A stretch of 64,000 bases of DNA from Yponomeuta sedellus (GCA_934045075.1 OW203740.1:12672346-12736345); one strand, 5' to 3'; numbered from the stretch's first letter, positions 32,289 to 43,904 are shown. The notes: generated by a model not told the origin, from the letters alone. Numbers and translations are program-made.

Positions 32289-32667
32289 ACGATATAAACC
32301 TTGTATGCCCCACTGCTGTGGCACAAGTCTCTTCCCGCATCGAAGGAAGGTTAGGCCATACATCTCCACGGGGGCCAAGTCCAGCTTGGTGGAGGATTGT
32401 AAGACAGTGTCTTACTGTCGAGTCTTACTGTCAGAAGTTATCAAGCCGCCCACAAGGGCTCTAACATGGCTTAACGACAGCCGGTACATGACAGCTGGCA
32501 CGAACGGCTTAACGTGCCTTGCGAAGCACGGAAGCGCCCGGAGAAAATGCCTCTAGCGGTAGTCACAAGGCGGTCACCCATCTTGCACCTGACCTCGCCT
32601 GCTGTTGCTTATCTCAAGTGATTGATCACTCACTCGGTTCGACTAGGCCACGAGCGCTTCAAGCGAG
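32289..32667 (-). repeat. Complete 5S-type SINE with 10-bp duplication
   Basis: 379 bp between CGAAAATGGC repeats (32279-32288, 32668-32677). It has a small internal duplication CTTACTGTCGAGTCTTACTG at about 32410-32430. The 5S-like block in reverse is at about 32570-32625. Confidence 0.8.
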
Positions 32668-33460
32668 CGAAAATGGCGTTCGGCTATAATTCGGCCCATG
32701 CTCTAAAAAATACCTATTACGTTAAAAAATAACTTTATTTAAGATTACGCCCATACTCCAAGAAGGCCCGTTTCCTACTGGACAACTGAACTTATATTAT
32801 GAATTAATGATGCATTTGTATTAACAACTTTTAATTGATATACGAGGCACAAACCGTTTATAGACTTGCAGATCGCGTATGAAATGGGCGCTTATTCCCG
32901 ACATCGCCGGTGCCTGTACGGCCGAATTAAAACTCAAATGGAGTGGAAGTACGTGCTCAAGGGTGCGGAGCCCTGTCTCGAGTAATACCTTGCTTAGCTA
33001 TCTTCGTAAAGCTGGCTCCACACTCGCAGGTGTGACGGTTTCTGCCTTTTCGCGGAGTTCACGCAAGTTTGTCTCGTGTCCGCTTCAAAGTAGCCCGGCC
33101 CAAAAACACACGAGGACGCAACAACATCGGCGACTAACCAGTGTTAAAAAAAATTTTATATTTTTATTTTACAGTCGACAGAACACTCAAAATTCAAAAA
33201 CATTACAAAAAATAACTAATTACATGTCTCCTAATACAGGTTTAAAAACCTGTTTAAAACTCTTTTTACAGTTTCACAATTCGTACTTGTATGTAAGAAA
33301 AACATAGAAACGGCTTTATTCGAGATAGATTGTAAGATGTAAGAGTTATAATTTTAAATATAAAGACACACGTAACGTAACTAAGTAGAGTGCACAGGTT
33401 TAAAGGTTGACCCGCTGTCGAGTGTATGTAAAAGTTAAGCTTAAGTTAAACGTAAGTAAA

Positions 33461-33679
33461 GTTAAGCCGTTGGTGCCGGCTGTCATGTAATGGCAGTCGT
33501 TAAGCCATGTCAGAGGCCTTATGAGCGGCTTGATAACTTCTGACAGTAAGTCCAGCTATTGTCTTACAATCCTCCACCAACCCGGACTTGGCCCCCGTGG
33601 TGGAGTATGGCCTAACCTTCCTGCGATGCAGGACGAGACCCGTGCTCCACCAGTGGGGACATATAAAGGGTTGATATCG
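33461..33679 (+). repeat. 5S-type SINE, 5'-truncated
   Basis: Starts inside the family at GTTAAGCCGTTGGTGCCG and runs to the complete 3' end GGGTTGATATCG. Confidence 0.75.
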
Positions 33680-33864
33680 TAAAATAATTGTTAATAAGAT
33701 GTAGATCAGAAAAGTTTAAGAACTCAATGAAAAAGCTAAATCTAACGAGTTTTGAATTTCAAGTTTAATTTGATTTTTCTTCTCTTTCGAGACCTGTAAT
33801 AACCCGTAAAATATTTCTATGGCTTTATTTTCTTTTGAGTTTTTTTTCTAAACTGAATTTGCAA

Positions 33865-34125
33865 GCCACTGCAGGGCCTTCTCTTAGAGAGAGAGTATGG
33901 GCTTATTTACCTCGCGTGCCCACGGATTGGCAATTTTACCCGCTGAGGTATTTAAACACCACAGACACTCGGGTTCCCTCAATATGTTTTCCCTCACATT
34001 AGCGAGTGGCATTGCTACTATAACTTCACAAATGCACGTAACTTAGAATACAGAGTCATTGGTACATGTCGAACCTGGGTCCCTCGCTTCCGTGTCCATT
34101 GGTCTACCCACTGGACTACCGGCGC
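33865..34125 (-). repeat. Family-B SINE, nearly complete
   Basis: Body from GCCACTGCAGGGCCTTCTC through TTAGCGAGTGGCATTGC, and head with GTCGAACCTGGGTCCCTCG then CCACTGGACTACCGGCGC. Confidence 0.65.
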
Positions 34126-34197
34126 TGAGTTGTTCTATATCTGCTTTAGTATAAACCAATACTAAGCTAGAGTTATCGGCATTACCCCCTATGATAG

Positions 34198-34268
34198 CAC
34201 AACGTGGCGCTCTTTAGGGGAGGGCTATGTCCAGCAGTGGACTAGTACAGCCTGACGACAACGACGAC
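34198..34268 (+). repeat. RTE-like LINE, last 70 bp
   Basis: GGGGAGGGCTATGTCCAGCA to GCCTGACGACAACGACG only. Confidence 0.6.
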
Positions 34269-34654
34269 TAAGCTAGACGCAAGTACCCATTAATTCTTCA
34301 TTATTATTCACACGGCCTACCAACGTAGACGGAGCGGGTAGTTTCACATTTAACAGTCTCAATTTCGCCGACGGCATGACAAATGGCTGCACTCGTAAAA
34401 CTAAACGGATTCGCTCCGAACACACTTTTCTGTTTAACTTTACGGTAATTGGTACAGGTGTGCGAAACACCCTTGAAAATCATAGAGCGTCAGTGGCACA
34501 CCGGTAGAAGGCTCGCGTCCGAGAGGCCATGTATTTGTTTGATAGATGTACCTTTGCGTTTATTTATTTACATAAATATTGTAACATAACAGTAAAATTC
34601 CATCAACGCGTTACAATATTATATCAGTACATATATCAGTAGTATTATGCCTGT

Positions 34655-34730
34655 ACGTAGATAGATAGATAGATAGAGAACACTTTATTGTACATAAAAA
34701 TGGAAATTACACAGATATTTCTATTTCACG
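34655..34730 (-). repeat. (GATA)n tract and LINE 3' tail
   Basis: GTAGATAGATAGATAGATAG is followed by GAACACTTTATTGTAC and GAAATTACACAGATATTTC, the same ending as at 6772. Confidence 0.5.
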
Positions 34731-34737
34731 TAAATTA

Positions 34738-34895
34738 TTTTACGTAATACAGAGAATATTGTAAAGAGGTTCGAAATTTCACTGATGCCGGTGAGTCGCC
34801 CATTAGCTCAGTTGGAAAGAGCGCTGGCACGGATAGCCAGAGGTCGCGGGTTCGAATCCCGGCATGGGTGGAATTTTTAGCCTCTAAATAGGTAT
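34738..34895 (+). repeat. Family-A SINE, complete short form
   Basis: Starts TTTACGTAATACAGAGAATA, has the best-preserved tRNA-like core (GCCCATTAGCTCAGTTGGAA to CGGCATGGGTGG), and ends AAATAGGTATTTAAA. Confidence 0.8.
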
Positions 34896-34899
34896 TTAA

Positions 34900-35970
34900 A
34901 ATATTATTTCAGAGCAATACCTTTCATAATCTTCTAGCATTCTCTTACATACCTTCACTACACTTTCAATCCCATCCGCAAACACATCACACTCTGGTGC
35001 TTCACCGAGCAGGGCAGCGCACCCGCGATCGGTGAGCGCTGGTACTGGTGCATGTACCATTGAGTTTGTTTCTCAACCCCAACTTTTTTCATGTGCTATC
35101 AATGTGTTAATGTACTGTAAACAGCTGAGTTACTCAATTACTGTATGCTTTTACATGCCTTCTGTTACATGACTCTTCTGTAATGCTGCAGATTGATTGC
35201 CTGCCTATTCTTACTGCCCACTACTGTATACTGATACACGTTGCACAGATGCTCGGGCCGCAAAAGTTGGAAATTATCTAGCCGAGTACACATGCGCCAA
35301 CATTTTGTTACGGGCACCATAACTATTACAAAAACCATCAAAAATCTGCCGAAACGTGTAAGTTTTGTTATTACGCAATAGTTTTCTAACAGAACTTTCA
35401 GAAGTTTTTAGATTCCACTAACTTTACAACCTTCTAGTCAGCCAAATACTACGTTTTTATGCTCCGTTTCGGAGATGTTCGTAGACATGACCTTAAAATA
35501 ATTCAGCTTCAAATGCAAGAGAAAAAAAAAAAGTGCTAATACTTGACTACAGCTGTATTGGTCCCCAACAAATAGTGTAACTCGCACATTGCTCCTAGGG
35601 ACTCCGGGTACTACCGTGATTGCTTGTAGGGAGACGGAAATTCACGCTCCACTAGTCGCCCGCAGCGTGCATGCCGTTTCGGCTAAGCAGTACCCTGTCA
35701 CATGTCCCCAGGACTGGCGCGGGATTTCTAAACTTATTTGCCGAAGGGGCTAAATCAAATCTCACTCGGGGCGCTCTTTTTCGTGGCATCTCTCGACTGC
35801 CAGTGGCAAGTTGTGTTTTACTAAAAGAAAAAAAAACGAAATTGTTTTCTATTTATTCTTTTTTTGAGAAATAGCGGCAACTTAAATGACCAGCATTTGT
35901 CTTCGAAGAGGTCTTTATTATCATGTTGATTAGTTTTTGTATAAGCAGTTAATTTTTGTTACTTATTATT
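34900..35970. other. Unrecognised intron
   Basis: The open frame at 35671-35874 has no domain. No repeat recognised. Confidence 0.4.
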
Positions 35971-35977
35971 TTTTAAG

Positions 35978-36260
35978 CGGTAGTAGCGGAGCAGTAGAAC
36001 GCCGGCTTCACAATCGGAAGGTCGTAGGTCTGAATCCTGGGATCTACCAATGGTTTTGATTTTTAAGTGATGTCCGTTTGTAAAATCATAGTAGCAACAC
36101 CACTCGCTAAGTGAAGGAAAACATCGTGTAGAAACCTGAGTGTCTGATGTTCAAAAACCTCAGCGCTTAAAATTGCCAATCTCCGATGGGCACGTGTGGT
36201 GATTAAGCCAATACTATATTTCTGAGAGAAGGTTTGTTGCCCTACAGTCGAGCATTAGGT
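35978..36260 (+). repeat. Family-B SINE, nearly complete
   Basis: Head GTAGTAGCGGAGCAGTAGAA to GTCGTAGGTCTGAATCCTGG, link CCAATGGTTTTGATTTTTAA, and body through GGGCACGTGTGGTGATTAAG. Confidence 0.7.
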
Positions 36261-36269
36261 CGCATAAAA

Positions 36270-38925
36270 TATTTACAGGTCAAATAATCGCAAATGAACA
36301 TAAGGAGCTTATAATTTTCGAAGCATTTTCTATTTTTCATAGATAGAAGCGTTTTGTGTCAAACGTATAAAACACCATGACTTATCGTGGTGCACATCGC
36401 CAGCTGTCCTATTAGAAAGGTATACCTCTATCCCTTATTTGTCGCTGCCTAAGGGTAAATATTTAAAAACAAATGTAGCTGACGGTTGCGAAAATAGAAA
36501 AATATGAGAGCAAAGTGAATCTAGAATTTATTTGATTTGTTTTTAAAGAGAACGTTGCGTGTGTAAAGTTCGCAACAACCGCGGAAACTTGCGAGCCCCG
36601 GAGATTCGAGCGTTGTTCTATTAGTTCTAAATTCAAGTTGAATTCAACGTTTGTTCCGTATTCAACGGCCGTGCTGTTCTAAATTCGAAAGTTGTAACGG
36701 TCTCGGCTGCTTGTACGGTAAAACCGTCCGAAGTATATGTACCTAGCTGCGATCTAATTCTGCTTCCAGCTATCGATTTAGTTCGTGTGTACTCAGTATC
36801 CTGTTACCCAGTTTCTTTTTCCGGTAAACAGTTTTATTTTGTAGTACTTAAACAAGCAGTTTGTAGATCTACAAGCAGTTTGTGGATGCTCGTGAACGAG
36901 TGCTGTTCGCGTGCCTGGCCGCAGCACTTGTAGTTTCCTTACTTTGTAAGACAATTAATAATGCTTTGGTATTTAAAGTTATTGACCGCAATCATAAAAT
37001 CTTATCATACGTATAGGTGGCAAATGATGTGTTTAAGATGACTTGAGTAAAGATGATCAGAGTGGAGATTTATTCCCGCTGCCTTTTCCTCCACTACACT
37101 ACTGCCCGAAAGCAGCGGCTAACATTTTACAATGACATTCAGCAAACAGAAAATAAATTCTTTACGTTGAAATAACATTAATTTGAATTTTCTAAAGTTT
37201 ACAGATAGTTTATTAATTTGTCTTATCACAACGTGCAAAGTCAGGTTGGTAGGTCAATCAGACAATTGATAATCGCCCCTTGCTGTTGCCATAAATTACA
37301 AAATACGGTAGGTTTTTATGTCACGTTTACATTCTATGTTAACCTCACCATAAATGCAAGAAACAGACGGGTTTAACTATCAAAATATCAAGGTTAAGGT
37401 TCTAATCAAACTTCGTATTATCAGCCTTCAATAGTCACGGATATGGGATGCTCCTTCCTTACGCGTGAATACCAACAGAGTGGGCGGGAGAGGGTGGAGG
37501 ATGCGTTCTGAACAGCGTTTAGCCCACCGGCATCGGCAACGAGACGAGGTTGCACTAATGGACGCAGCTGACGCTCAGCAGGATTCGGAACGCGCCACTT
37601 GTAGCCTTGAAGCTACACCCGGGGCATTAAGTGATTCGTTTTTTAAAATTTATTCTTTTTTATTCTTTATATTCGTTTATGGCGTTTCGGCCTGTTGCTA
37701 CATGATGAATAAATAAAAAGGTTAATGGTTTGTTAATTGCCGTTTTAATAGATGTTTTTCAAAGGAAGCAATAAAGTGATTAGTGACACTTTTTGCTCAG
37801 TTTACACAAAACCATTTTTTGAAGCGAAAAGGCTTAATTTATCTTTTTTGTTGCGCTACTTGCGCTGCAAGCATACGTTGACCCAGTTTCGTATGAAACT
37901 TTGCATAGCTGGCTTTATTTTTACCCTGTTAATTGAGCCGGGGTAATTACTAGAGGCATTAACGGCTTGTTGGCATTACGGATCGTTACTGCTACTGTAT
38001 GGTAATAATATGGACTAAATAATAAGGCTGTATACGGGTTCGAGTTCTATTTGTGCAAAGCCGGCAATTACCGAGGGATTCTGATTGCTTGTTTGTGTAA
38101 ATTTTCGGTAGGTAGTCCTGCGAGTTACGTTGTATGTGCCTAGTTATTTGGCGTAATAAAACATCTACAAACGGATAAGGGCTTACTAGGAATAACAAAG
38201 AGTTTTCTTTTGCTTTGTGATACTAGAAACGCTTAAGCGCAAAATTTCCTGGAAATTAGTAAATACACGCTGAAATGTGGGTGATTTGAATTCCGCGGTT
38301 ATTTAATTAGTAAATAAAAATTCGAGTCGAATCTTGTTTCAGAAAATGAGCAATCAAGTAGCAGTTCCTTTAAACAATAAACCGCGGACACGTGGCACGC
38401 ACCGCTCTTGCTGGCAACTAATGATTTCAAGCAAATGCACTTTCCAAAAATATCTCACTATCTCGAATCTATTTCTTCTGGAAAGTATTGAAAAGATCTT
38501 TTAGTTAGTGCATTTTTTTGAAAACCACATAAAACGTATTCGTTAGCCATCATCATTGATTTTATACATAAGACAAGAAAAGAAAACTGAACCGTCTGAT
38601 TTCGCCTTTATCAAGCTCACATCGATCGCGTATGAGGTCGAACGGAGAGCTCCTACACTTAAATAGTCGGGTAGAATAATAAAAAGCAGGCGCCGCTGCC
38701 AAATGAGCTCATTTACCTAGATGAGGGCCGTTTAGAGCAACTTTGTACGGATGAGTGCATAATTGGAATTGCTTTTAGACTTAGACGTGTTCGCCGCCCG
38801 AGCCGGGTCCATATTCGCTCTAGAAACGTCTTCATTTTACGAAGGAGACTGTTTGAATGTAACTTGAATTGGTAGTTGTAGTTAGACCTAAGATTTTCCG
38901 CACTTAGCCTCATGATTGGGCCATT
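36270..38925. other. Unrecognised intron
   Basis: No gene or family seen. The open frame at 37465-37716 begins in a GC-richer patch, but its end is AT-rich read-through and it has no recognisable domain. Confidence 0.4.
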
Positions 38926-38929
38926 GTGC

Positions 38930-39013
38930 GCAGCAAGCGCTGAGGTATGTTTACACTTCAGACACTAGGGTTTCTTCACGATGTTTTCCTTTACGGTTAG
39001 TGAATGGTAGTGC
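38930..39013 (-). repeat. Family-B SINE, middle fragment
   Basis: AAGCGCTGAGGTATGTTTAC, TCTTCACGATGTTTTCCTTT and TTAGTGAATGGTAGTGC. It was cut by the family-A insertion that follows. Confidence 0.55.
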
Positions 39014-39027
39014 TACTATACGACTAT

Positions 39028-39236
39028 ACTATTTTATTTTTATTTTTAATGCACTAACCCGTGCTAAGGATAATTTTAAAAACCTATTTACAGGCTAAAA
39101 ATTCCACCCATGCCGGAATTCAAACCCGCGACCTCTGGCTATCCGTGCCAGCGCTCTATCCAACTGAGCTAATGGGCGTCATTCCACCCATGGGCGGCAT
39201 GGGTGGAATTTTTAGCCTCTAAATAGGTTTTTAAAA
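39028..39236 (-). repeat. Family-A SINE, fold-back copy with 14-bp duplication
   Basis: Bounded by TACTATACGACTAT (39014-39027 and 39237-39250). 39028-39179 is reverse-oriented from the AT-rich tail (ATTTTTAATGCACTAACCCG) to the core start, and 39180-39236 is an opposite-oriented 3' piece. Twin priming explains the arrangement. Confidence 0.8.
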
Positions 39237-39254
39237 TACTATACGACTATGTTC

Positions 39255-39760
39255 ACAAATGTACATAACTTAGAAAACAAAGTCATTATTTTTCGCTCTC
39301 CTACCACCGCTTAACTTATTATGAAAAAAAAATATATATTTGCTAATGTAATTATTCTAAATATAATTATTTACAGGGGTACATAACATGGTTTAAAGTT
39401 ATTTTAAGTCCCTTCTTCTACCTTTCGGTGTGCAAATGTTAATAACTGAATTGCCTAAATTAAAAAATGAATTATTTAATTCAAAATTAATGATGTAATG
39501 TGGTTGGTGTTGGTGTTGGTGGTCAGGATAGGTGGTAAATCCGATAATCATAATTTCGATGTCCAAATTTACATTGTGGATTTTCAATACCCATCCATCC
39601 TATTCATGTAAGCGAAAGGGTAGACAGAGGCACCGACAAAATTGATGAGATAAGCGATCTAGAATAAGCTAACAGATTGGTAGACCGTATTTCCGTATTT
39701 TAACATTTCTATAAGTATAATGTAATGGTATAAACATCAAACAACTCTGTATATATATGT
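39255..39760. other. Unrecognised intron
   Basis: AT-rich, with a short GT-rich run GGTTGGTGTTGGTGTTGGTG at 39501-39520. No gene seen. Confidence 0.4.
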
Positions 39761-39768
39761 ACCATATT

Positions 39769-40128
39769 CGATATCAACCCTTGTATATATCCTCACTGCT
39801 GGGGCACGGGAATCTTCCTGCATCACAGGAAGATTAGGTTATACTCCAACACGGAGGCCAAGTCCGGGTTGGTGGAGGATTCTAAGACAGTGGCGGGCCT
39901 TACTGTCTCAAGGTATCAAGCCGCCCATAAGGCCTCTGATATGGCTTAACGACTGCCATTACATGACAGCTGGCATCACCGTCCTAACGTGCCTTGCGAA
40001 ACATGGAAGCGCTTGGAAAATTGCTACTAGCGGTAGTCATGGGACCGTCACCCATCCCGCACCTGCCCGCGCCTACTGTTAAGTGAAGTGATTGATTCCA
40101 AGCTCTCGGATTGACTAGGCAACGAGCG
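39769..40128 (-). repeat. 5S-type SINE, full length but diverged
   Basis: Runs from GATATCAACCCTTGTATATA to GCAACGAGCGCTTCC. The 5S-like block is partly decayed (CTACTGTTAAGTGAAGTG in reverse). Confidence 0.75.
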
Positions 40129-40452
40129 CTTCCTTGTCGTGTAGGTAGTGTTAATAAACCAACTGGGTGGCCCCTGACAAGACAAAAATTTGGTAAAATG
40201 AGTCCCTCACGAGTAAATGGTTAAGAACCACTGTTCTAAAGTAACAGCCAAATTTCGAAATTCGAATCAACGCATTCGGCGCTCTATTGTCCGAGTGGTG
40301 GACGTGAGTGGCATGTGTCCACATGCCCATCAGAGCTTCGTCTACCTGCTAAACGGATTAGGTGACAGACATCTGAAGGCTTATGGAAATGCTCTGCATC
40401 TCCGCAATGTCATTCAACTGGACGCATTAGGAAGGGTTTAGGAATTTCTAAT

Positions 40453-40482
40453 GCGTACCTCTATCAATTGATAGAGGTACGC
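40453..40482. repeat. Perfect 30-bp palindrome
   Basis: GCGTACCTCTATCAA is followed directly by its exact complement TTGATAGAGGTACGC, with no spacer. A related TAATGCGTACC/GACGCATTA pair flanks it upstream (40418-40460). Confidence 0.9.
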
Positions 40483-40540
40483 AGAGGTTTACAAATTCGT
40501 GCCATCTATAGCAATCGAAACAGTGTTAAGATTTATGTGT

Positions 40541-40700
40541 GTTACGTAATACATAGAATAGTGTAAAGAGGTTCGAAATTTCACTGATGCCGAAGAGTCG
40601 CCCATTAGCTCAGTTGGATAGAGCGCTGGCACGGATAACCAGAGGTCGCGGGTTCGAATCCCGGCATGGGTGGAATTTTTAGCCTCTAAATAGGTTTTTA
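40541..40700 (+). repeat. Family-A SINE, complete short form with 13-bp duplication
   Basis: Exactly 160 bp between AAGATTTATGTGT repeats (40528-40540, 40701-40713). It has the same 5' start as the 24318 copy. Confidence 0.85.
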
Positions 40701-40794
40701 AAGATTTATGTGTAATAAGAAAGTTTGGTAGGATGAGTCTCGAAATCATATTCAATTTAAAAAAACGGTTTTTATGTAGTCTGTGGACGTCTTT

Positions 40795-40975
40795 CAACTG
40801 CGTACATGCCTTCTCCTAGAGAGAAAGAGAAAGCGATTTAATTACCATGGGTTCCCATCGCGGGTTGCCATTTCAAGAGTTGAGATACGTAAACACTTTA
40901 TTTACTCAGGTTTCCTCACGAAGTTTTGCTTTCGTTACAAATTTCAGTGTGATACTATTAGCAGACGATCGAACT
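40795..40975 (-). repeat. Family-B SINE, body fragment
   Basis: ACTGCGTACATGCCTTCTCC, TTCCCATCGCGGGTTGCCA and TTTCCTCACGAAGTTTTGC. Confidence 0.5.
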
Positions 40976-41179
40976 TGGTACGGGCTGGACAGCAGATTCA
41001 GTACGCTCCATACCATATCGGTTCAACTGGAAAGTTGTCTGCCGGAAATAAATTACTATTTCGCGTTCGCTCGGTCCGATGGTATGCCCAATCCGCTGTT
41101 CTGCCGTACCAAGTTCGATCTGTTAATACTATGAAATATTAGTGTTTTTACTCTCTTGTTTTATTTTGAGGATTGATAT

Positions 41180-41684
41180 CTAAAGCAGAATCATAAGATT
41201 CGTACTAAAGTTTATCAAAAACAATATCTCTAAGCTCCGTATAGTTCAACATTTTCATAGAAGCAAAATGGCCAGTACCCTTTCACGTAGGCACTGCGAG
41301 TGCAATGAACGAATCACACGCTCGAGAGCCCTTTCTAGCTCAATGGTTAGCGGTAAAAACATGTAAACCCCTCGATATTGGATACTGTGTGTAAACACCA
41401 AAACGACTACCACAATATTTTTGAAAGGACTAAAAGGCTGGTTGAAAAGACTTTGTACAGTGAAAATTGTTTTTAAAAATGAAACCTACTTTCTGAATTC
41501 TACATGGTGACTGCGGAGTGTGAAAAGATACCTTAAAGTAAAAAAAAAACACTCTTTCCCTTTTTGTTCTTTCACATTATTAACCGGCCATCACTATTTT
41601 CGATATGGCCAGTTCGAAAGAGGAGCGTTCACAGAGCAAAATCTAAACCTTCTTTCCATTAAACTCAGTCTGGTTTTGGCCTCA
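41180..41684. other. Unrecognised intron
   Basis: No gene seen. Confidence 0.35.
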
Positions 41685-41795
41685 CTCTGGGTGTATTTCC
41701 ACGTATGTGATATCCTTGCCTGGTTAGCATAAAACAGGGTACTCTAGTTGGGTATTCCAGGGGACCAGGACAAGAGATTGTGTTGAGTTATTATT
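41685..41795 (+). repeat. Family-C SINE, 5'-truncated
   Basis: CTCTGGGTGTATTTCCACGT, TGATATCCTTGCCTGGTTAG and GGGACCAGGACAAGAGATTG. Confidence 0.6.
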
Positions 41796-41824
41796 ACGAT
41801 CTATTTTCCTAAACTTCCATTTTT

Positions 41825-41925
41825 ACACTATTTTTATTTTTAATGCACTAACCCGTGCTAAGGATCCAGAGGTCGCGGGTTCGAATCCCGGCATGGGTGA
41901 AATTTTTAGCCTCTAAATAGGTTTT
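41825..41925 (-). repeat. Family-A SINE, fold-back copy at the exon b splice acceptor
   Basis: 101 bp between TAAACTTCCATTTTT repeats (41810-41824, 41926-41940). The left 38 bp are the reverse-oriented tail (TTTTTAATGCACTAACCCGT to GCTAAGGAT), and the rest is a forward piece from CCAGAGGTCGCGG to AATAGGTTTT. The right duplication forms the pyrimidine tract of the acceptor at 41946. CTCTAAAT in the SINE, about 30 nt before the AG, could serve as a branch site. Confidence 0.85.
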
Positions 41926-41946
41926 TAAACTTCCATTTTTTTTCAG

Positions 41947-42142
41947 GAGAGCTGTCAGAACTACATCAGAGTCCTGGTCTCGCTGGGACCAGGCCGACTC
42001 CTGGTCTGCGGGACCAACAGTTTCAAGCCGTACTGCAGAGAGTATGGCGTCCAGAGAGAATCTTACCACATGGAGAGAGAAAAGTCCGGACAGGCAGTCT
42101 GCCCGTACGATCCAGACCATAATTCTACTGCTGTTTATGCTG
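41947..42142 (+). CDS. Sema1a: Class-1 semaphorin (Sema1a-type), internal sema-domain exon b
   Basis: This 196-bp exon encodes ESCQNYIRVLVSLG, then VCGTNSFKPYCREYGV, then SGQAVCPYDPDHNSTAVYAG. CQNYIRVL, CGTNSFKPYC, CPYDPDHNS and the conserved cysteines are sema-domain hallmarks, and HNST is a likely N-glycosylation site. It starts in phase 0 after CATTTTTTTTCAG and ends after one base of a split glycine or aspartate codon (phase 1) before GTGAGTT. Joined to the next exon, the split codon reads GAT (Asp). The acceptor tract is part of a SINE target duplication (see 41825-41925), so this splice site was rebuilt by a transposon insertion. The reading frame is intact, with no stop or frameshift. 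Confidence 0.9.
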
Positions 42143-42144
42143 GT

Positions 42145-43760
42145 GAGTTATTTTCTTTGGGATTAATGGCATTTGAGGCAATTATTTTAACACAATGGAG
42201 TAAAATCGCGTGAGATGATTAGAAAAATGCTAGACATCGTGAAAATACCTATAAAATACAAACCGATCTGTAAACTTATAGCTTTCTAGATGCCACAATA
42301 CTAATCGTAGGTAGTGCACAAAAACTGACTTCACAGATAAGAATTAGCCCAAGCCTGAATTTCTGAATTAAAGATTTTCACCTGTATCATGATATACTTG
42401 ATCGTTCGTTTTCTAAAAATCTGCAGGGACAGAACTATCCTCGTACAATGTACAATGTTATTGTTATTGCGGTCTTCGGGTCGAGAAAAACACAGAAATA
42501 ATCTTAAACCTAATACGTAAGTACGAGTACTTACCTAACAAGATCCCATGAGTGCAATCATCAACTATCAATTCTAAAACAAAGTTCTCTAAAGTTCAAA
42601 GTTCTAAAATTTTCTTATTGTGCCCATTGCCAAGTAATCATACATAATGGCATTTTAGCCCGTTTTGTCCAGAAAATTTCGCGTTTCCGCGTATATAGTC
42701 TCCAAGCTACTATTACTACACACGATGTTAAAACACGTTGTTTTATTCAATGGTCACAGTAAAAATAAATCATTTTTTCCCGGGCAAAATCCCATCACTG
42801 TTAACCATCAGTGTAATGCAGGGATTGAGGCTAGTCTCAACCATATTAGAAAGAGACAGGCGACTTGCCCACCACGCCACTAAATTATTTACTTCCTTAA
42901 ATATTAATTCAAAAAACTGCGGTTATTTTTATAAATTCTTAATACCTACTCGTTCTTATGTACTTGGTTAGTATTATTATACAACTTTGCAGAGGCTAAA
43001 AGCACTTTTGTTACGCCGTTTGATTTATAGAGGTCCCACTTTATGAACGTTTTGAAAGGACTAAAAGTAAAATAAGGCCCATGTAAAATAGGTACTTAAG
43101 CCGACGAAAACTAAGTCGTAAAGAATAAAATATGAAGCCAAGAGTTCACAAAAGGTACGATGAATGTAGAGAAGACTAGACATTACATTGTTTGTTTTGG
43201 AAACCGTTTTTTTTTCAGTGACTTTTTTAAATCACAAGTAAATCAATATTTACAATGAACGTATCAATAATAATAAACAATTCAATCATTGAAAAATTTA
43301 CTCGTATCATGAAGAGAAAATATATTTTTAATATATTTTTGTCTACGTTTTTCATCCACATTTGACTGAGATTATCTAATATTAGAAAAATTATATATAG
43401 GTATATTCGATTTTTTTTTATATTTGATATCTCGTGTCACAGTTTTGTTATCGAAATCCTCCGAACAGGCTTCGCTGATTAAAAAAAATGCGTTTATTTG
43501 GTAGGTCTGACAATATGTCGTAAACTAATTAATGTCCCAAACCATGCTAGTAATTTTGTAATAACTTTACACTACGAATTGAAATCAGTTATGTTGCGCC
43601 CAGTGGCACCTTCACTGACACTAGATGAGTCGAGAAGGGACCATAGAGAAGGGACCAATTCGACGCTGCAGTACCTTTGTCTGTTCTTTAGATGTTTCAT
43701 GACAGCTTTGTCAGCCGGCAAAACCACAGGAAAAAAAAGTCGATACATGCAAAGGCGACG
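42145..43760. other. Unrecognised intron after exon b
   Basis: AT-rich. Open frames at 42665-42971 on + overlap in two phases and have no domain. No repeat recognised. Confidence 0.4.
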
Positions 43761-43764
43761 AAAC

Positions 43765-43890
43765 CGCGGGTTTCCTCAAGATATTTTTCTTCAGTTTAGC
43801 ATGTTGTATTGTTACTACAAAGTCTCAGATGGACGTGACTGTGACAATAAAACAAAATTATACGTACCGAGAATCGAACTCTCTCATTTC
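43765..43890 (-). repeat. Family-B SINE, diverged
   Basis: CGCGGGTTTCCTCAAGATAT, ATTGTTACTACAAAGTCTCA and GTACCGAGAATCGAACTCTC. Confidence 0.5.
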
Positions 43891-43904
43891 AGAATCCATT
43901 AATA

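Larger units (their letters stand above)
26648..41946 (+). other. Semaphorin intron between exons a and b (about 15.3 kb)
   Basis: A phase-0 intron opening with GTAAGTG and closing with TTTTTTTTCAG. It is filled with SINE, LINE and MITE copies listed separately. Because the protein reads continuously from KGKDE into ESCQNYIRVL, no coding exon is missing within it. Confidence 0.85.
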
